NCBI GenBank assembly: GCA_024449915.1
Contig: JAMZAV010003124.1
Coordinates: 81,919-145,918, forward strand
Direction: 5' to 3'
Origin: Sweltsa coloradensis
Lineage: Eukaryota > Arthropoda > Insecta > Plecoptera > Chloroperlidae
Length of the DNA stretch: 64,000 bases
Shown piece after piece: positions 30,831 through 40,994 of the stretch (position 1 is its first letter; every line of letters begins with the position of its first letter). A program made the position numbers and the translations under genes. The notes below the pieces were generated by a model that was given only the letters and a program-made list of their open reading frames with translations, had not been told where the DNA came from and did not search any database.

Positions 30831-31680
30831 CTACGAAGCCTATTAGTGGAAAACAAGTCGCGCAAGCGCGGCTTGAAGCCGCTACGCGGAGGGCGTGGAA
30901 AACCTCGTACTCGGAATACCTCGTAGTTGGAAAACCTCGTTGACGCGACAAAATCGCGAATCGGTCCGCGTACGGCCGCGATACGCTAGTTTGCGGTTAA
31001 CGTTTGTCGTTTATCCCAAGTCCGGGGACAAATTTGTTTTCCGGGACACTTTCGGTACGCTGCCGGATGCTTTCCGCTGCCTCTAAGTACGGTGAAAAAT
31101 GTTTTTTCGAAATCGGAACATTTTTACGTCTTTTGTGTAAAATGTGTGAGAAATGTTTCCTGGGAAAATTTTTTCGGGACTCTGATGTGAAAAAACGCCA
31201 CTTCATACTCACTTGTATGCAATGCTGCTATCGATACTTTCCCCTGCGCCACGTCATGAGCCACATTACGTCAATCCTCGGGAACGGTCCTGACCTTGAC
31301 AGAATGTGATCACTCCAGTTTAAGACGCGTCAGACCGGCCAATCCATGCCAAGCTATGCAACGATCCCAGTAACATCTGGTGGGGTCTCCCCCGTCCGAA
31401 GGTCGTGAATCTCCTAGCCGTTGCCTGATTATTTGAAAATTCAAGGTTTGTTGTATTACCATGTTAGTTTTACATTTCCTTCTGATGGGGAAAAAAATCG
31501 CAACCGAGACAGTTTTCCAGTTTTTCTTTCATTCTCGCCTATGGTTATTAAACAGTATAAATTGAGGCGACAAATGCATGGCCAAGAATAATCAAAAAGT
31601 TCAATTGCTGACGCTTCCTTGTTTTCCGACACTTTTCGGGACGTCGCCGGATCCTACCCCCCGGGCCCCGAAGCTGCGGT
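30831..31680. other. Unassigned CpG-rich stretch
   Basis: Richer in CG dinucleotides than the surroundings, with the small palindrome GCGGCTTGAAGCCGC at about 30,868. Open frames (for example 31,004-31,309) have no motif. The words CCGGGACAC and TTTTCGGGAC link it loosely to the tandem repeats that follow. Confidence 0.4.
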
Positions 31681-33825
31681 AAAAGAGGATGTAGTAAAAA
31701 AAATGTTATTACATTATTTAACAATTAAAGATAACCCCTGTTAATAACCCCTGCTGCGTTCGACCAATACGGTTCCAAAGACCCCAAGATGGACCCTATC
31801 GCACAAAAATTGCCAGAGCTATTAAAAGAAACAGTGGTTTTGATTTTTCCAAATAGACCAACAATTTAAAAATAAAAAATTTAGTATAAGGGCCGTAAAT
31901 CCCTCTGACCCCATTGGTATCGCCCCAAAAAATGAAATGGCATAAAGATATTGATAAAATTTGTTTTAAATTTTTCCATTTCTAAAATCTCCCCTCCCCT
32001 CCTCCAATCAACTCTCGAAATCGGATGTCTTGGACGCGGCCCTGTGACGTAATTGGAAAGAGCAAAACCGAAAAAGTTACTAAATTTCACTTAATAGTCA
32101 AGGTTTATGTATTGAAAACTCTACTTTACACCCTCTTTCCCCCTCCCCCTCCTCATATACCCACATCATGGTCCCCCACAAGGGAAAATGTGGTATTAAA
32201 CCTAGTTTCCGCAAAAAGCGGGAAAAGATGTTGAAAAAAAATGTTTTAAATTTTCCTTTTCCCAAAAATCGTTCCCCCCCCCCCCCACAATTGCCCGAGT
32301 TGTTGAGAAAAGAAATGTTTTTGGATTTCCCAAATTGACGTTCGATTTTGCACGACGCTTTCGGAATCGCCTTGTCCTCCTGAACACTTGTTAAAAAACT
32401 TTTTTTTTGTTTTTGGTACCACTTGGTATTTTCCGGGTTTTTGTCCGGTTCCGTAGTGTCCAAGATGGCGGAGATTGGTCAACAATTGCAAAAGGTATAA
32501 ACAAAAACAATGTATTTTGGATGTCCCAAAAATGACCAACGATTTTTTGAAACACTTACGGACTCGCTTCGACCCCCGAAACATTGTGGAAAACAAATTT
32601 GGGAAAACGACAACTTTTGTACTTTTTCCGGGTTTTTCCGTGACGCCGAATTTTCCGGGACGCTTTTTCCCGGGGTACGCAAAAATTAGCCTCGTCAGTC
32701 CGGTTCCGGGAAAACCCAAGATGGCCCCGGGAACGGAGAAGAACTTCCCCAGTTATGACGAAAAGAAATGTTTTTTTATCACCAAAAGACCAACCACTTT
32801 TTTGAGAAATTCAAAGAAATTTTTTACACACGTCTAAATTTGACAGATCCTGACTATGTTTTTGGACCCGGGCCCCCTGACGTGTTCGGTTCGGCGAAAA
32901 ACTCAAATGAAAAAAATTCAAATCCCAATTCCCCTTTGGCACCCCAAAAAGGGTGACGGAGTCCTGGGTCCAAAAAAACCCTCAATTTCCCAAAGCAAAA
33001 ATTATGATCGTAACTTTTTAGCCGTCCTGCAGTCCCTGTCGTGTTTGTTATGTACTGAAAACTCGACTTTACCCCCCCCCCCTTTCCCCCCTTCCACCTT
33101 CATATCCCCTCATCATGGCCCATCACGACGGAAATACTGGTATTAAACATAATTTCTGCAAAAGGCTTGAAGATAGTGATCAAATGTATTAATTTCCATT
33201 TCCAAAATCCCCCCCTCCCCCCCCCCACCTAAACTGTGTAAATTGCGGCGTCTAGTCAAAACAGTCCTCGAAAATCGGATGCCTTGCACGCAGCCCTGTG
33301 ACATAATTTAAAAGAGCAAAACCAAAAAAGTTCCTAAATTTCCCCTAAATATTTAAGGTTTTTGTATGGGAAAAATCGACTTCACTCCCCCCTTCACCAC
33401 CCACTTCGTTCATAAACCCCCCATCTTGGCCCATCACGACGAAATACTGGTATTGAACATAATTTCGTCAAAAGGCTTGAAAATATTTATCAAATGTATT
33501 AAATCCCATTTCCAAAAACCCCTGTCGCCCCTTCCCCCCCAAACTGTGTCATTGCGGCGTTAAGTCAAAACAGTCCTCGAAATTCGGATGCCTTGGACGC
33601 GGCCCTGTGACGTAAAAACCGAAAAAAGTTAATACATTTCACCAAATAATAAATGTTTAAGTATTGAAAACTCGACTTTACATTCCCCCCCCCCCCCCCC
33701 TCACACAAAAATAGTCTGGGATTGCCCTCAACAGTGGTTCATGTCCTCGATTGCCCCTGTATCATAACCCGACCCCCGTAATGGTTCATTGATTTATAAA
33801 AAAATAAATCATTTCAAAATTTAAT
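31681..33825 (+). repeat. Decayed tandem repeat region (about 300-nt period)
   Basis: The blocks CGGATG(T/C)CTTGGACGCGGC with CCCTGTGAC recur near 32,020, 33,278 and 33,583. TTGAAAACTCGACTTTAC-type blocks followed by C runs recur near 32,112, 33,055, 33,362 and 33,663, giving a period of about 305 nt at the right end. CCAAGATGG words recur near 31,784, 32,460 and 32,703. Homopolymer C and A runs are frequent. ORFs listed here on either strand follow these repeats and are not genes. Confidence 0.65.
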
Positions 33826-35885
33826 AAAGTGCGTGTTAACAATGTTTTGTCAGACTCGTTCTCACTGGAAACAGGTGTACCACAAGGCTCGTCTTGTCGG
33901 TATCACTGTTTGCTATTGGAATAAACAGTGTAGTGGATTGTATCCCAAAGAGCCTAATGTCATGCCTATTTGTAGATGACCTGGGAATCTTCTACAGATC
34001 GGTAAATTTATCAACAGCTCAAAGACACGTGCAAATTGGATTGAACAATATAAGTGAATGGGCTCGAAAGCGGGGGACACGATTCTCTCCCGAAAAAACT
34101 CAGTGCATTCACTTTTGCCGTCTTCAAGGAATCCAAAATGACCCACAACAATCGTTTAACAATGTAGAACTTCTATTCAAAACAAATGTCCGTCTTCTCG
34201 GCATGGTGTTTGACAAAAAGCTAAATTGGAAAGACCACGTTGTTGAGTTACGCAAAAAATGCATGTTGAAAATCACACTATTGAAAGTTCTCAGTAATAC
34301 ATCGTGGGGTGCAGATAGGACTTGCATGTTGAGAATTTACGGATCTCTAGTTTGCTCCAAGATGGACTATGGATGTTTCGTATACTCTTCAGCAAGTAAC
34401 ACAACACTTAAACTTCTAGACACTGTCCACCATTGTGGTCTTCGTATTGCTCTTGGTGCATTTCGAACAAGCCCGGTAGTCAGCTTGTATGGCCGAGTCA
34501 GGTGTGTCCTCCTTGGCAGAACGGAGAAACCTCTTGATGGGTACGTATGTAATGAAAATTAATTCTATGCCTAACCATCCATCAAATCGTGATATTTTAA
34601 TGTGAAATATGTCAGACACTTTGATAACAAACCGATGGCAACCCTTCTAACGGGGTTAAGGTGTTAAACTTTTGTTTAATCTTATAGATTTTAATCTGCC
34701 AAGAGTTTTTAATATTGTTTTTAGCAATAACCTGCCCTGGTCTACACCAGAGCCGATTATTCTATTCGACCTTTGTCGTTTTGATAAAAACTCTACTTGC
34801 GATACTGTATTCAAAATTATCTTTAGAAAGATTGCCATGAACATCAAAGGTTTACTTTGGTATTCACAGATGGCTCCAAAATTGACAACAAGTTGGGAAG
34901 TGCCTTTTATTGCTCCACCTTAACTGAACGTTTCAGGCTAAGCGATGTGTGTTCAGTTTTCACTGAAAAGTTATTCGCCATCCGTGAAGCTCTTGAATAC
35001 TTTTTACGTTGTCGTTGTGGGAGAATACCCTTTGTGTTCAGATAGCTGAAGTTCACTTCAAGCTATAAAACACATGTATTCTAGTCATCATTTAGTACAA
35101 GACATCCAATTCTATTTAGAAAAACTTACCTCTAAGGGTTAAAAATAGAGTTTTGCTGGATACCTGAACACGTGAGCATAGATGGAAATGAACACGCAGA
35201 TCGGGCTGCTAAGGAAGCTTCCCAGCGTCGTGACGTTGATTTCAATCTAGTTCCCGTTCTCAGATGTCAAGAGTGGATTCAAGCAAAGAGTGTTGGATTT
35301 GCGACAAGCATCTTGGGATGTGTTGCAAAAATTCCAAATTGCGTAGTGTGATGCCCACATTGACTAATAAAATTCGTCCACCTACGTCTCGACTCTCACG
35401 TAGAGAAGAGGTGGTATTGTCTAGACTTCGTACAGGCCACACACGCCTAACTCACGGATATCTCTTAACCAGAGAAAAGGTTATCCCCATATGTGACACA
35501 TGTGATGTACCTTTAACCGTACATCATATGCAAGCAGAATGTACCAAATATGATGCCTTGCGAAGAAGAAAAGCACTTCTATCATATGATAACGGCGACA
35601 AACTTTCTAAATTTCTCATCCATAGTATTCTATTTAACTAAATTTAATTCAAATCATACACATTTCTTTCTTTTCATTCTTTCCATTCTTATACATAACT
35701 TTTATTTTGCTATTACTTTCATCATTATCAATTTATTTTGTTATTTATACACTAAGAAAACAATCTGATCATCAAACATACCTGCATTAACTCTTTTCAT
35801 TTACTTTCAGTCACAGGCGGCGCAATATGACCTAACCGGTTGAAGCGCCCTAGTTTCTCACGTCGTCGTCGTATTTGTGGGTACA
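33826..35885 (+). pseudogene. I-group LINE, 5'-truncated: RT, RNase H, zinc knuckle, 3' UTR and tail
   Basis: The copy starts inside RT (TGVPQGSS, then LFVDDLGIF with the catalytic Asp pair), followed by LLGMVFDKKLNWKDH and a thumb-like region. A rearranged stretch of about 100 nt leads to RNase H: TDGSKIDNKLG, a conserved Glu in FTEKLFAIREAL, and GNEHADRAAKEAS. The C-terminal RLRTGHTRLTH and CDTCDVPLTVHHMQAEC form the knuckle typical of I-group ORF2. It stops at 35,641. The 3' UTR is AT-rich and ends GGCGGCGCAATATGACC...CTCACGTCGTCGTCG. At least five stops or shifts break the frame. Truncation at the 5' end is usual for target-primed insertions. The nearest clade (I or Nimb) is inferred. Confidence 0.85.
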
Positions 35886-36262
35886 ATCGGTTACATCCAG
35901 TGTAGGATTTGGCCTATGGTCATGACTTAATGCAAAAAAAATCCCTTCTTGCCCGTGGCTGCTTTTGACCAACATTAAACCTAATTGTTCTCGCAACGTT
36001 AAAACTAAATGAATCAATCAAATATTATTGTTCATGTATTATTATGTAATTCATATTCTTTTCTTATAGACATACTGAGAAAATAATATATCATCAAATA
36101 TACCATAACTCATCTCATCGACCGCGACGTGAGAACCCCCTTACCTCCCCTTACCCGTGGCTGGTTCTGACCAGCACGGGTATATCCTTCCCGTATCCAA
36201 TTGTTTTGAGTGGTGCATTATGACCTAACGGCTGACGCGTCCTTAATCCAAATATTAATTTT
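35886..36262 (+). repeat. RepA fragments
   Basis: 35,886-36,010 is a shortened copy of the GGGTACAA subfamily. 36,113-36,262 is a body end with GACCGCGACGTGAGAAC, GGCTGGTTCTGACCAGCACG and GACGCGTCCTTAATCC. Confidence 0.65.
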
Positions 36263-36283
36263 TACAAAACAAAAATTAATATC

Positions 36284-36342
36284 ACAGGCAGCACAATTCG
36301 ATCTAACCGGTTGAAGCGCCCTAGTTTCTCACGTCGTCGTCG
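36284..36342 (+). repeat. RepA/LINE tail
   Basis: ATCACAGGCAGCACAATTCG, AACCGGTTGAAGCGCCC and CTCACGTCGTCGTCG. Confidence 0.8.
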
Positions 36343-36356
36343 ATGGAGAACATTGG

Positions 36357-37246
36357 CAGTGGCGCAACTTCGTTTCATGGCCCGCCCGCAAAATTTCTAT
36401 GCCACCCCCCCCCCCCCCCCTAAAAGATACCATACATGCATAGGGTCAGTGTGGAATTTAGGCTTTTCATCCCAGGCGAATATATAATATCTCGGGGGTA
36501 TTATATGGGCCCGGGTTAGAATTGGCCCAGAGCATGGCTCTGCTAATCGTTGAAGGCGATTCAAGAGAAAAAGTCCACCTCGCAAACATCAGCTAGTAAG
36601 AGGGAGTTTATTACTCCCCGAAACTAGAGGCGAGCTCTGGCAATCGTCGTCGGGGACCTTGCCCCCTTCCATTGACGACCCCCCGGCGACGATGACAATG
36701 ACACAACGAACGATGACAAAGACGATGACGACCGCGACGTGAGAAACCCCCCTTCCTCCCCTTACCCGTGGCTGGTTCTGACCAGCATGGGCCCCTCCTC
36801 TCCTCCCCCCTCCTTAGGCTAGAGTGGTGCATTATGACCAAACGGTTGACGCGTCCTTAATCCCAAATAAACCAAATAGGGACCAAGCACGGGGGTTGGG
36901 GGTCCTTCCCCCCCCCAACAATAAGGCCGTAGTCGAAAATTTAGAAAATCAGGTTTTAGAGTGCGTTTGGTGCGTTTTAAAAAAAGTTGGGCTGAATGCA
37001 ATACCAAAAAATGTAGTTTTTGTGAGTTGTTGTTGTGTTGTGGGCGCTAAAAGTTCCTAAATATCCTCTAGATTTCATCTTTAAACCGCTAGATTAACAA
37101 AACGAACATTTTAGCAACGATAAACAAATTTTTCCAAACAGGGTGAAATACTGTTTTTTTTTTTACTGGTTTTCTCTAACGGACCCTCTAAACGACCTGG
37201 GCCCGCCCGCAGTTGAGGGCCCTGCGGGCGCCTATTAACGCCACTG
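36357..37246. mobile_element. hAT-like non-autonomous element with nested RepA
   Basis: Ends CAGTGGCGCAAC and ...TTAACGCCACTG are inverted. The 8-nt flanks AACATTGG (36,349-36,356) and ATCATTGG (37,247-37,254) match at 7 of 8 positions, as expected for hAT target duplications. CCCGCCCGC occurs inside both ends. No transposase frame. A near-consensus RepA (36,507-36,876) is nested inside, so RepA inserted after this element. Confidence 0.8.
36507..36876 (+). repeat. RepA body, near consensus, nested in the hAT-like element
   Basis: GGGCCCGGGTTAGAATTGG to ACGCGTCCTTAATCCC, with the stems GGAGT/ACTCC and CTAGAG/CTCTGG intact and the hairpin GGCTGGTTCTGACCAGC. One of the best preserved copies in the window. 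It has no spacer or tail. Confidence 0.9.
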
Positions 37247-37504
37247 ATCATTGGTTTAAATTGTGACATGTCATGAGGAAATTGAAATCAAATTTCATTA
37301 CACACATTCCATTAATTAATATTGCATATTAGTTCAATTAATCCAAAATGAACTTATTCATTTAAATACATTTAAAAAAATCATTACATAAACTAATTTA
37401 TTTTAATAATTCTCCATTCTGAGATTACTGCATCACGACAGTTTGAAACCCACGGCCTCGTGGTTCAGAACAAAACTTTTTCTCACATCTCAATTAAAAT
37501 AGTT

Positions 37505-37835
37505 CAACTTGTGTAAGAATCTTGAAAACTTCCGTCAACAAGGCGATGAAGAACATTGTTAAAATATTAAGCACTGTCAATTGTTTTCTTTTGTTCTTGA
37601 CGAGAAAGACGTGTTTGGTCTTGTGAAATATACTTTTTGCAGAAGATAGTGACAATATACTGACTAGTTATTGATGTCTCAATAATTACCGTGTCTTTTG
37701 ATATCTTACATCAAGAATGAAGCAAACTGAGGTTCTATTACTCACTTGGTTCGAAGAATAACTCGGTCCAAAGTGTTGGCTTGAAGGCATTGACATTTTA
37801 GTATGTCGCCATTCTGTTACCTTCGCCTGGTCCCA
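37505..37835 (+). repeat. RepD copy 2
   Basis: GAATCTTGAAAACTTCCGTC, GACGTGTTTGGTCTTGTG, CAAACTGAGGTTCTATTACT and TGTCGCCATTCTGTTACC. It directly precedes a RepA body, as at 12,260. 37,255-37,504 is AT-rich with nothing recognised. Confidence 0.6.
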
Positions 37836-37839
37836 ACAT

Positions 37840-38250
37840 AATCTTGCCCAAATCATGGTTCTGATATTATAATATACGATAAAAGTGGAAAATTTCATCT
37901 CGCAAATATCAGCTATCATGAAGGGGATTATTTAACTTCCCAAAGCGAGCTCTCGCCGTCGACGTGAGGAATTTCGACCATCAATCCCCCACCCGTGGCT
38001 GGTTTTGACCAGCATGGGATTGTCCTCCCATATCCCCTACGCTAGAGTGGCGCATTATGACCAAACAGAAGATCTGCACTTAATCAAAATAAACCAAACT
38101 TACCAAATTTTTCTCACAAAAAATATCTATTTACTTTCCCATTGTCGTACCTTAGAATACATTATGAAACAAATGGACAACTAATTCATAGTTTAACAAA
38201 AAATATCACTCGCCGCACAATATGGCCTAGTTCCTGTTGTCGTCATCGTG
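37840..38250 (+). repeat. RepA body and weak tail
   Basis: Head reduced to AATCATGGTTCTG. GTGGCTGGTTTTGACCAGC and CTACGCTAGAGTGGCGC are clear. A degenerate tail (CGCCGCACAATATGGCC, TGTTGTCGTCATCG) lies at about 38,205-38,250. Confidence 0.65.
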
Positions 38251-38274
38251 AAACGCAGTCTATATCACGTTCTC

Positions 38275-38825
38275 CCCTAAAAGAAACACTTTGAAATTAA
38301 AAGTAACTTTTGCCTAAAAAGGAACTGAAACAAAGTTCCCGTTCCTTTAAAAATAAAGGAACTGGGACATTCAATTTTTTATTTTTGTATATATTTATTT
38401 AACGCTCATCCTTTCTAGTTAAAAAACTGGTTTACAAAGGAGGACAAGTCACGTTCCTTTGAAATCACTAATTGAAATAATTAATAAATTTGAAAGTAAT
38501 TAATTGTTACTTTTATGATGTCAAGTGATAAATTTTAAAAAAAGACGCAGATGTTTCCTAGTCATCCGTCAGCTTTCACCACTCGTAATCCGGCAAGGAG
38601 GTATGAACCATTTCTAAAACAGTTCAAGTCTAAAGATTTTTTGATACTAGTTAACGATATCGGAATCTTGTATTTGGCGGTGTTACGCCGGCGAAAGGAA
38701 ATTATTACGAAAAGTTTAATTTGTTTCTAAATTCCCACGAAATAGTAGGTTTTCTCGTTACAAGTTCCCAAAGAAAAGGAACTCGTTCCTAATTAAGTTC
38801 CTGAAAAGAAACGCGTTCCTTTATA
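38275..38825. repeat. GGAAC/GTTCC-rich element
   Basis: Both ends are crowded with GGAAC and GTTCC words (AAAAAGGAACTGAAAC and GTTCCCGTTCCTTTAAAAAT on the left; AAGGAACTCGTTCC and GAAACGCGTTCCTTTATAAG on the right), including the hairpin GTTCCTTTAAAAATAAAGGAAC (split as CGTTCCTTTA / TAAAGGAACT). This end structure is reminiscent of small DNA transposons, but no exact TIR or target duplication could be fixed. Confidence 0.45.
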
Positions 38826-38828
38826 AGA

Positions 38829-39000
38829 CTGCTGGTAAGTCTTGTGGTTCGAGGTTCTGCTCCAACGAAGAAGGTTTAGGGTTTGATTCCCGCAGTAGGT
38901 GGAAGTTTTTAACTTTTACTGGGCGTAAGTCTATCAGTTCCTAGCTCAGGATTGTGTAAACGATAGCAGGGTTTCATGGGTTGGACTGTTTCGTCTAATT
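38829..39000 (+). mobile_element. tRNA-derived SINE, copy 2, diverged
   Basis: A-box-like AAGTCTTGTGGTTCGAGG and B-box-like GGTTTGATTCC, then the body TATCAGTTCCTAGCTCAGG and TTGTGTAAACG, which align with 19,980-20,120. Confidence 0.6.
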
Positions 39001-39282
39001 TACATAAGATTAAGAACTTAGCTTATACTTTAGCCTATGACTCAAGGAATAAAACATGAAAAAAAGGTCCTCCCCTGATAGAAGCAGAATATTTTATACT
39101 TGAATAAATTGGTCGTGGATAACCTGCCTGGGTGCTATGCAAGCCTCTTCAGGTATCTTACTAGGTATATTGTAGTAAGGACAAATTGTGAAGGGAGTCC
39201 TAAAGTTGTTTCAGAGGACTCAGTCCCTTGCATTCGCATTAACAACTAAGGAAAGCTTTGCAAAACAAATGTTTGACAGGAT

Positions 39283-39380
39283 TACCGGTTCTCGACGGGA
39301 TGTGAACCCGAAACCTTCCGAGACAAGAGTCACGCGTGTACACTTGAATGTCACAGAATGTCTACTAACGCACGCGATTT
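39283..39380 (-). repeat. tRNA-like SINE head, diverged
   Basis: The minus strand shows CGGGTTCACATCCCG, a good B box, preceded by GTGTACACGCGTGACTC, which resembles the corresponding part of 27,960-28,000. 39,001-39,282 has nothing else that I recognise. Confidence 0.4.
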
Positions 39381-39392
39381 GATCTTTCCATA

Positions 39393-40304
39393 ACGGCGAC
39401 AAACTTTCTCACTTTCTCATTCAAAGTAATTTATTTATCAAAAATATAATTCACATTATACACATTTACTTTATTTCCATTAAAAAAAATAACAATTTGT
39501 GTTGGAATTAACTATCGTCACAATCATTTATTTGTTATTTTTATATAATTATACACTTACAATCAAACAATCATCAAACACACCAATAACTCATTTCATT
39601 AAAGGGCTAAAAACTACAAAAATTATTTTTTACCACGTGATCTATAGCACAATACAACACTTAAATGACCATTTAGAAAATGGTATCTTGTAACTGTGAT
39701 TTAACACGATTTTTTTTAATTTTTTTGATCCAGAAATTGGCGAAAATTGGTGATTTGGAAAATTTCCTAAATCGGCTTTAACCTGCTTCTTTTTTGTTCC
39801 ACATAGATACTAGAGCATAGTACCAATCTAAAATGCCCCTTTATAACATCGTGTCTTGAAACTGTGCCCAAAACCCTCAAACACGCAAAAATATGCATTC
39901 CAAAATCACACCCCATCTTGGTAATCAGCATATTTTGACAAAACTACTTGCCCAAATTACAAAACAAAATTAAGAGAATTTACAGAAAAGACTGTCGAGT
40001 ACGTCAAAAATGGCTAATATTTTTTTGGATCAAAATCATCCAAGGTCACGGGGCATAAAGGTCGTCCCCATATTATTTCTTATGGGAGATTTTTGCCGAT
40101 GGGACCTAGCTCGAAAAATGTCATGTTTGACAATTTTTTGGGAGGTCATGGTGGCCCGATAATTTTCAGTTGATTGCTAAATTCATTACTAGTTAGCCTG
40201 AATGAAATATATTTTTTGAGTTTAGCGTTAAATGCCCCTTTAACTATCAATATTCCAGGCGGCGCAATATAACAGGTTGAAGCACCTAGTTTTTTCACGT
40301 CGTT
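39393..40304 (+). repeat. I-group LINE 3' UTR and tail, interrupted
   Basis: 39,393-39,598 matches the LINE 3' UTR (ACGGCGACAAACTTTCTC, AACAATCATCAAACACACC). The tail resumes at 40,244 (CAGGCGGCGCAATATAACAG to TTTTTCACGTCG). The TTAA-flanked element at 39,603 separates them. Confidence 0.8.
39603..40239. mobile_element. TTAA-flanked element inside the LINE tail
   Basis: Flanked by TTAA at 39,599-39,602 and 40,240-40,243. Removing it restores TTCATTAACTATCAATATTC, the uninterrupted form seen at 15,680. The ends are AGGGCTAAAAAC and (reverse complement) AGGGGCATTTAACG, a short imperfect TIR. The 637-nt element has no reading frame and is unlike the foldback MITE at 14,170 apart from its target. 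piggyBac-like origin is inferred from the target only. Confidence 0.75.
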
Positions 40305-40395
40305 TTGTTGTTCCTAAGATTAATATAATAATATTATTGATTCAATACATGATTCTCTACAAAACAGATCGGGGAGCTCCCCCTCCCCAATCCCC

Positions 40396-40768
40396 GTCTG
40401 GGCCCGCGGGTAGAATTGGCCCAGAGCATGGCTCTGCTAATCGTAAAAGGCGATTCAAGAGAAAAAGTCCACCTCGCAAACATCAGCTAGTAAGAGCGGA
40501 GTATCTTACTCCCCGAAACTAGAGGCGAGCTCTGGCAATTGTCGTCGGGACCTTGCCCCCTTCCCTTGAAGACCTCCCCGACGACGATGACAATGACACA
40601 ACGAACAATGACAAAGACGATGACGACCGCGACGTGAGAAACCCCCTTTCCTCCCCTTACCCGTGGCTGGTTCTGACCAGCATGGGCTCCTCCTCCCCAA
40701 CCCCCTTAGGCTAGAGTGGTGCATTATGACCTAACGGTTGACGCGTCCTTAATCCGAATAAACCAACC
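40396..40768 (+). repeat. RepA body, near consensus
   Basis: CGTCTGGGCCCGCGGGTAG to ACGCGTCCTTAATCCG, with both conserved stems, the GACGACGATGAC stretch and hairpin intact. No tail. Confidence 0.9.
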
Positions 40769-40883
40769 AACCCGCCCCCAACCGCAAATGCTGCCCTAGG
40801 GCCCACAGCCCCGGAAGATGAGTTTTAAGCACGTGTTTTTTTAACATTCTTTAGTGACGACTGGTGATAATTGTTGTGATTAC

Positions 40884-40981
40884 ACTAGGGAAACGCCAAA
40901 GTCGTTGTTAAACGAGTGAGTGAGCCATGTGTTGAGTACCCGGTTTACATTACTTTTCTTCCCCCTACCTTAGGCCTACTA
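40884..40981 (+). mobile_element. T element copy 3, left half
   Basis: ACTAGGGAAACGCCAAAGTC and ACGAGTGAGTGAGCCATGTG, then sequence alignable to the T interior as far as TTAGGCCT. Its right half is at 62,298-62,488. The 21.3-kb unit between them was apparently inserted into this T element. Confidence 0.75.
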
Positions 40982-40994
40982 GCTGAGCGGATTA

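Noticed and set aside
36590..36650. Hammerhead ribozyme in RepA
   Set aside because: GAAAC lies between two stems, but the CUGAUGA box reads CTAGTAA-like and the GUC cleavage site reads GCA; no stem I can be formed.
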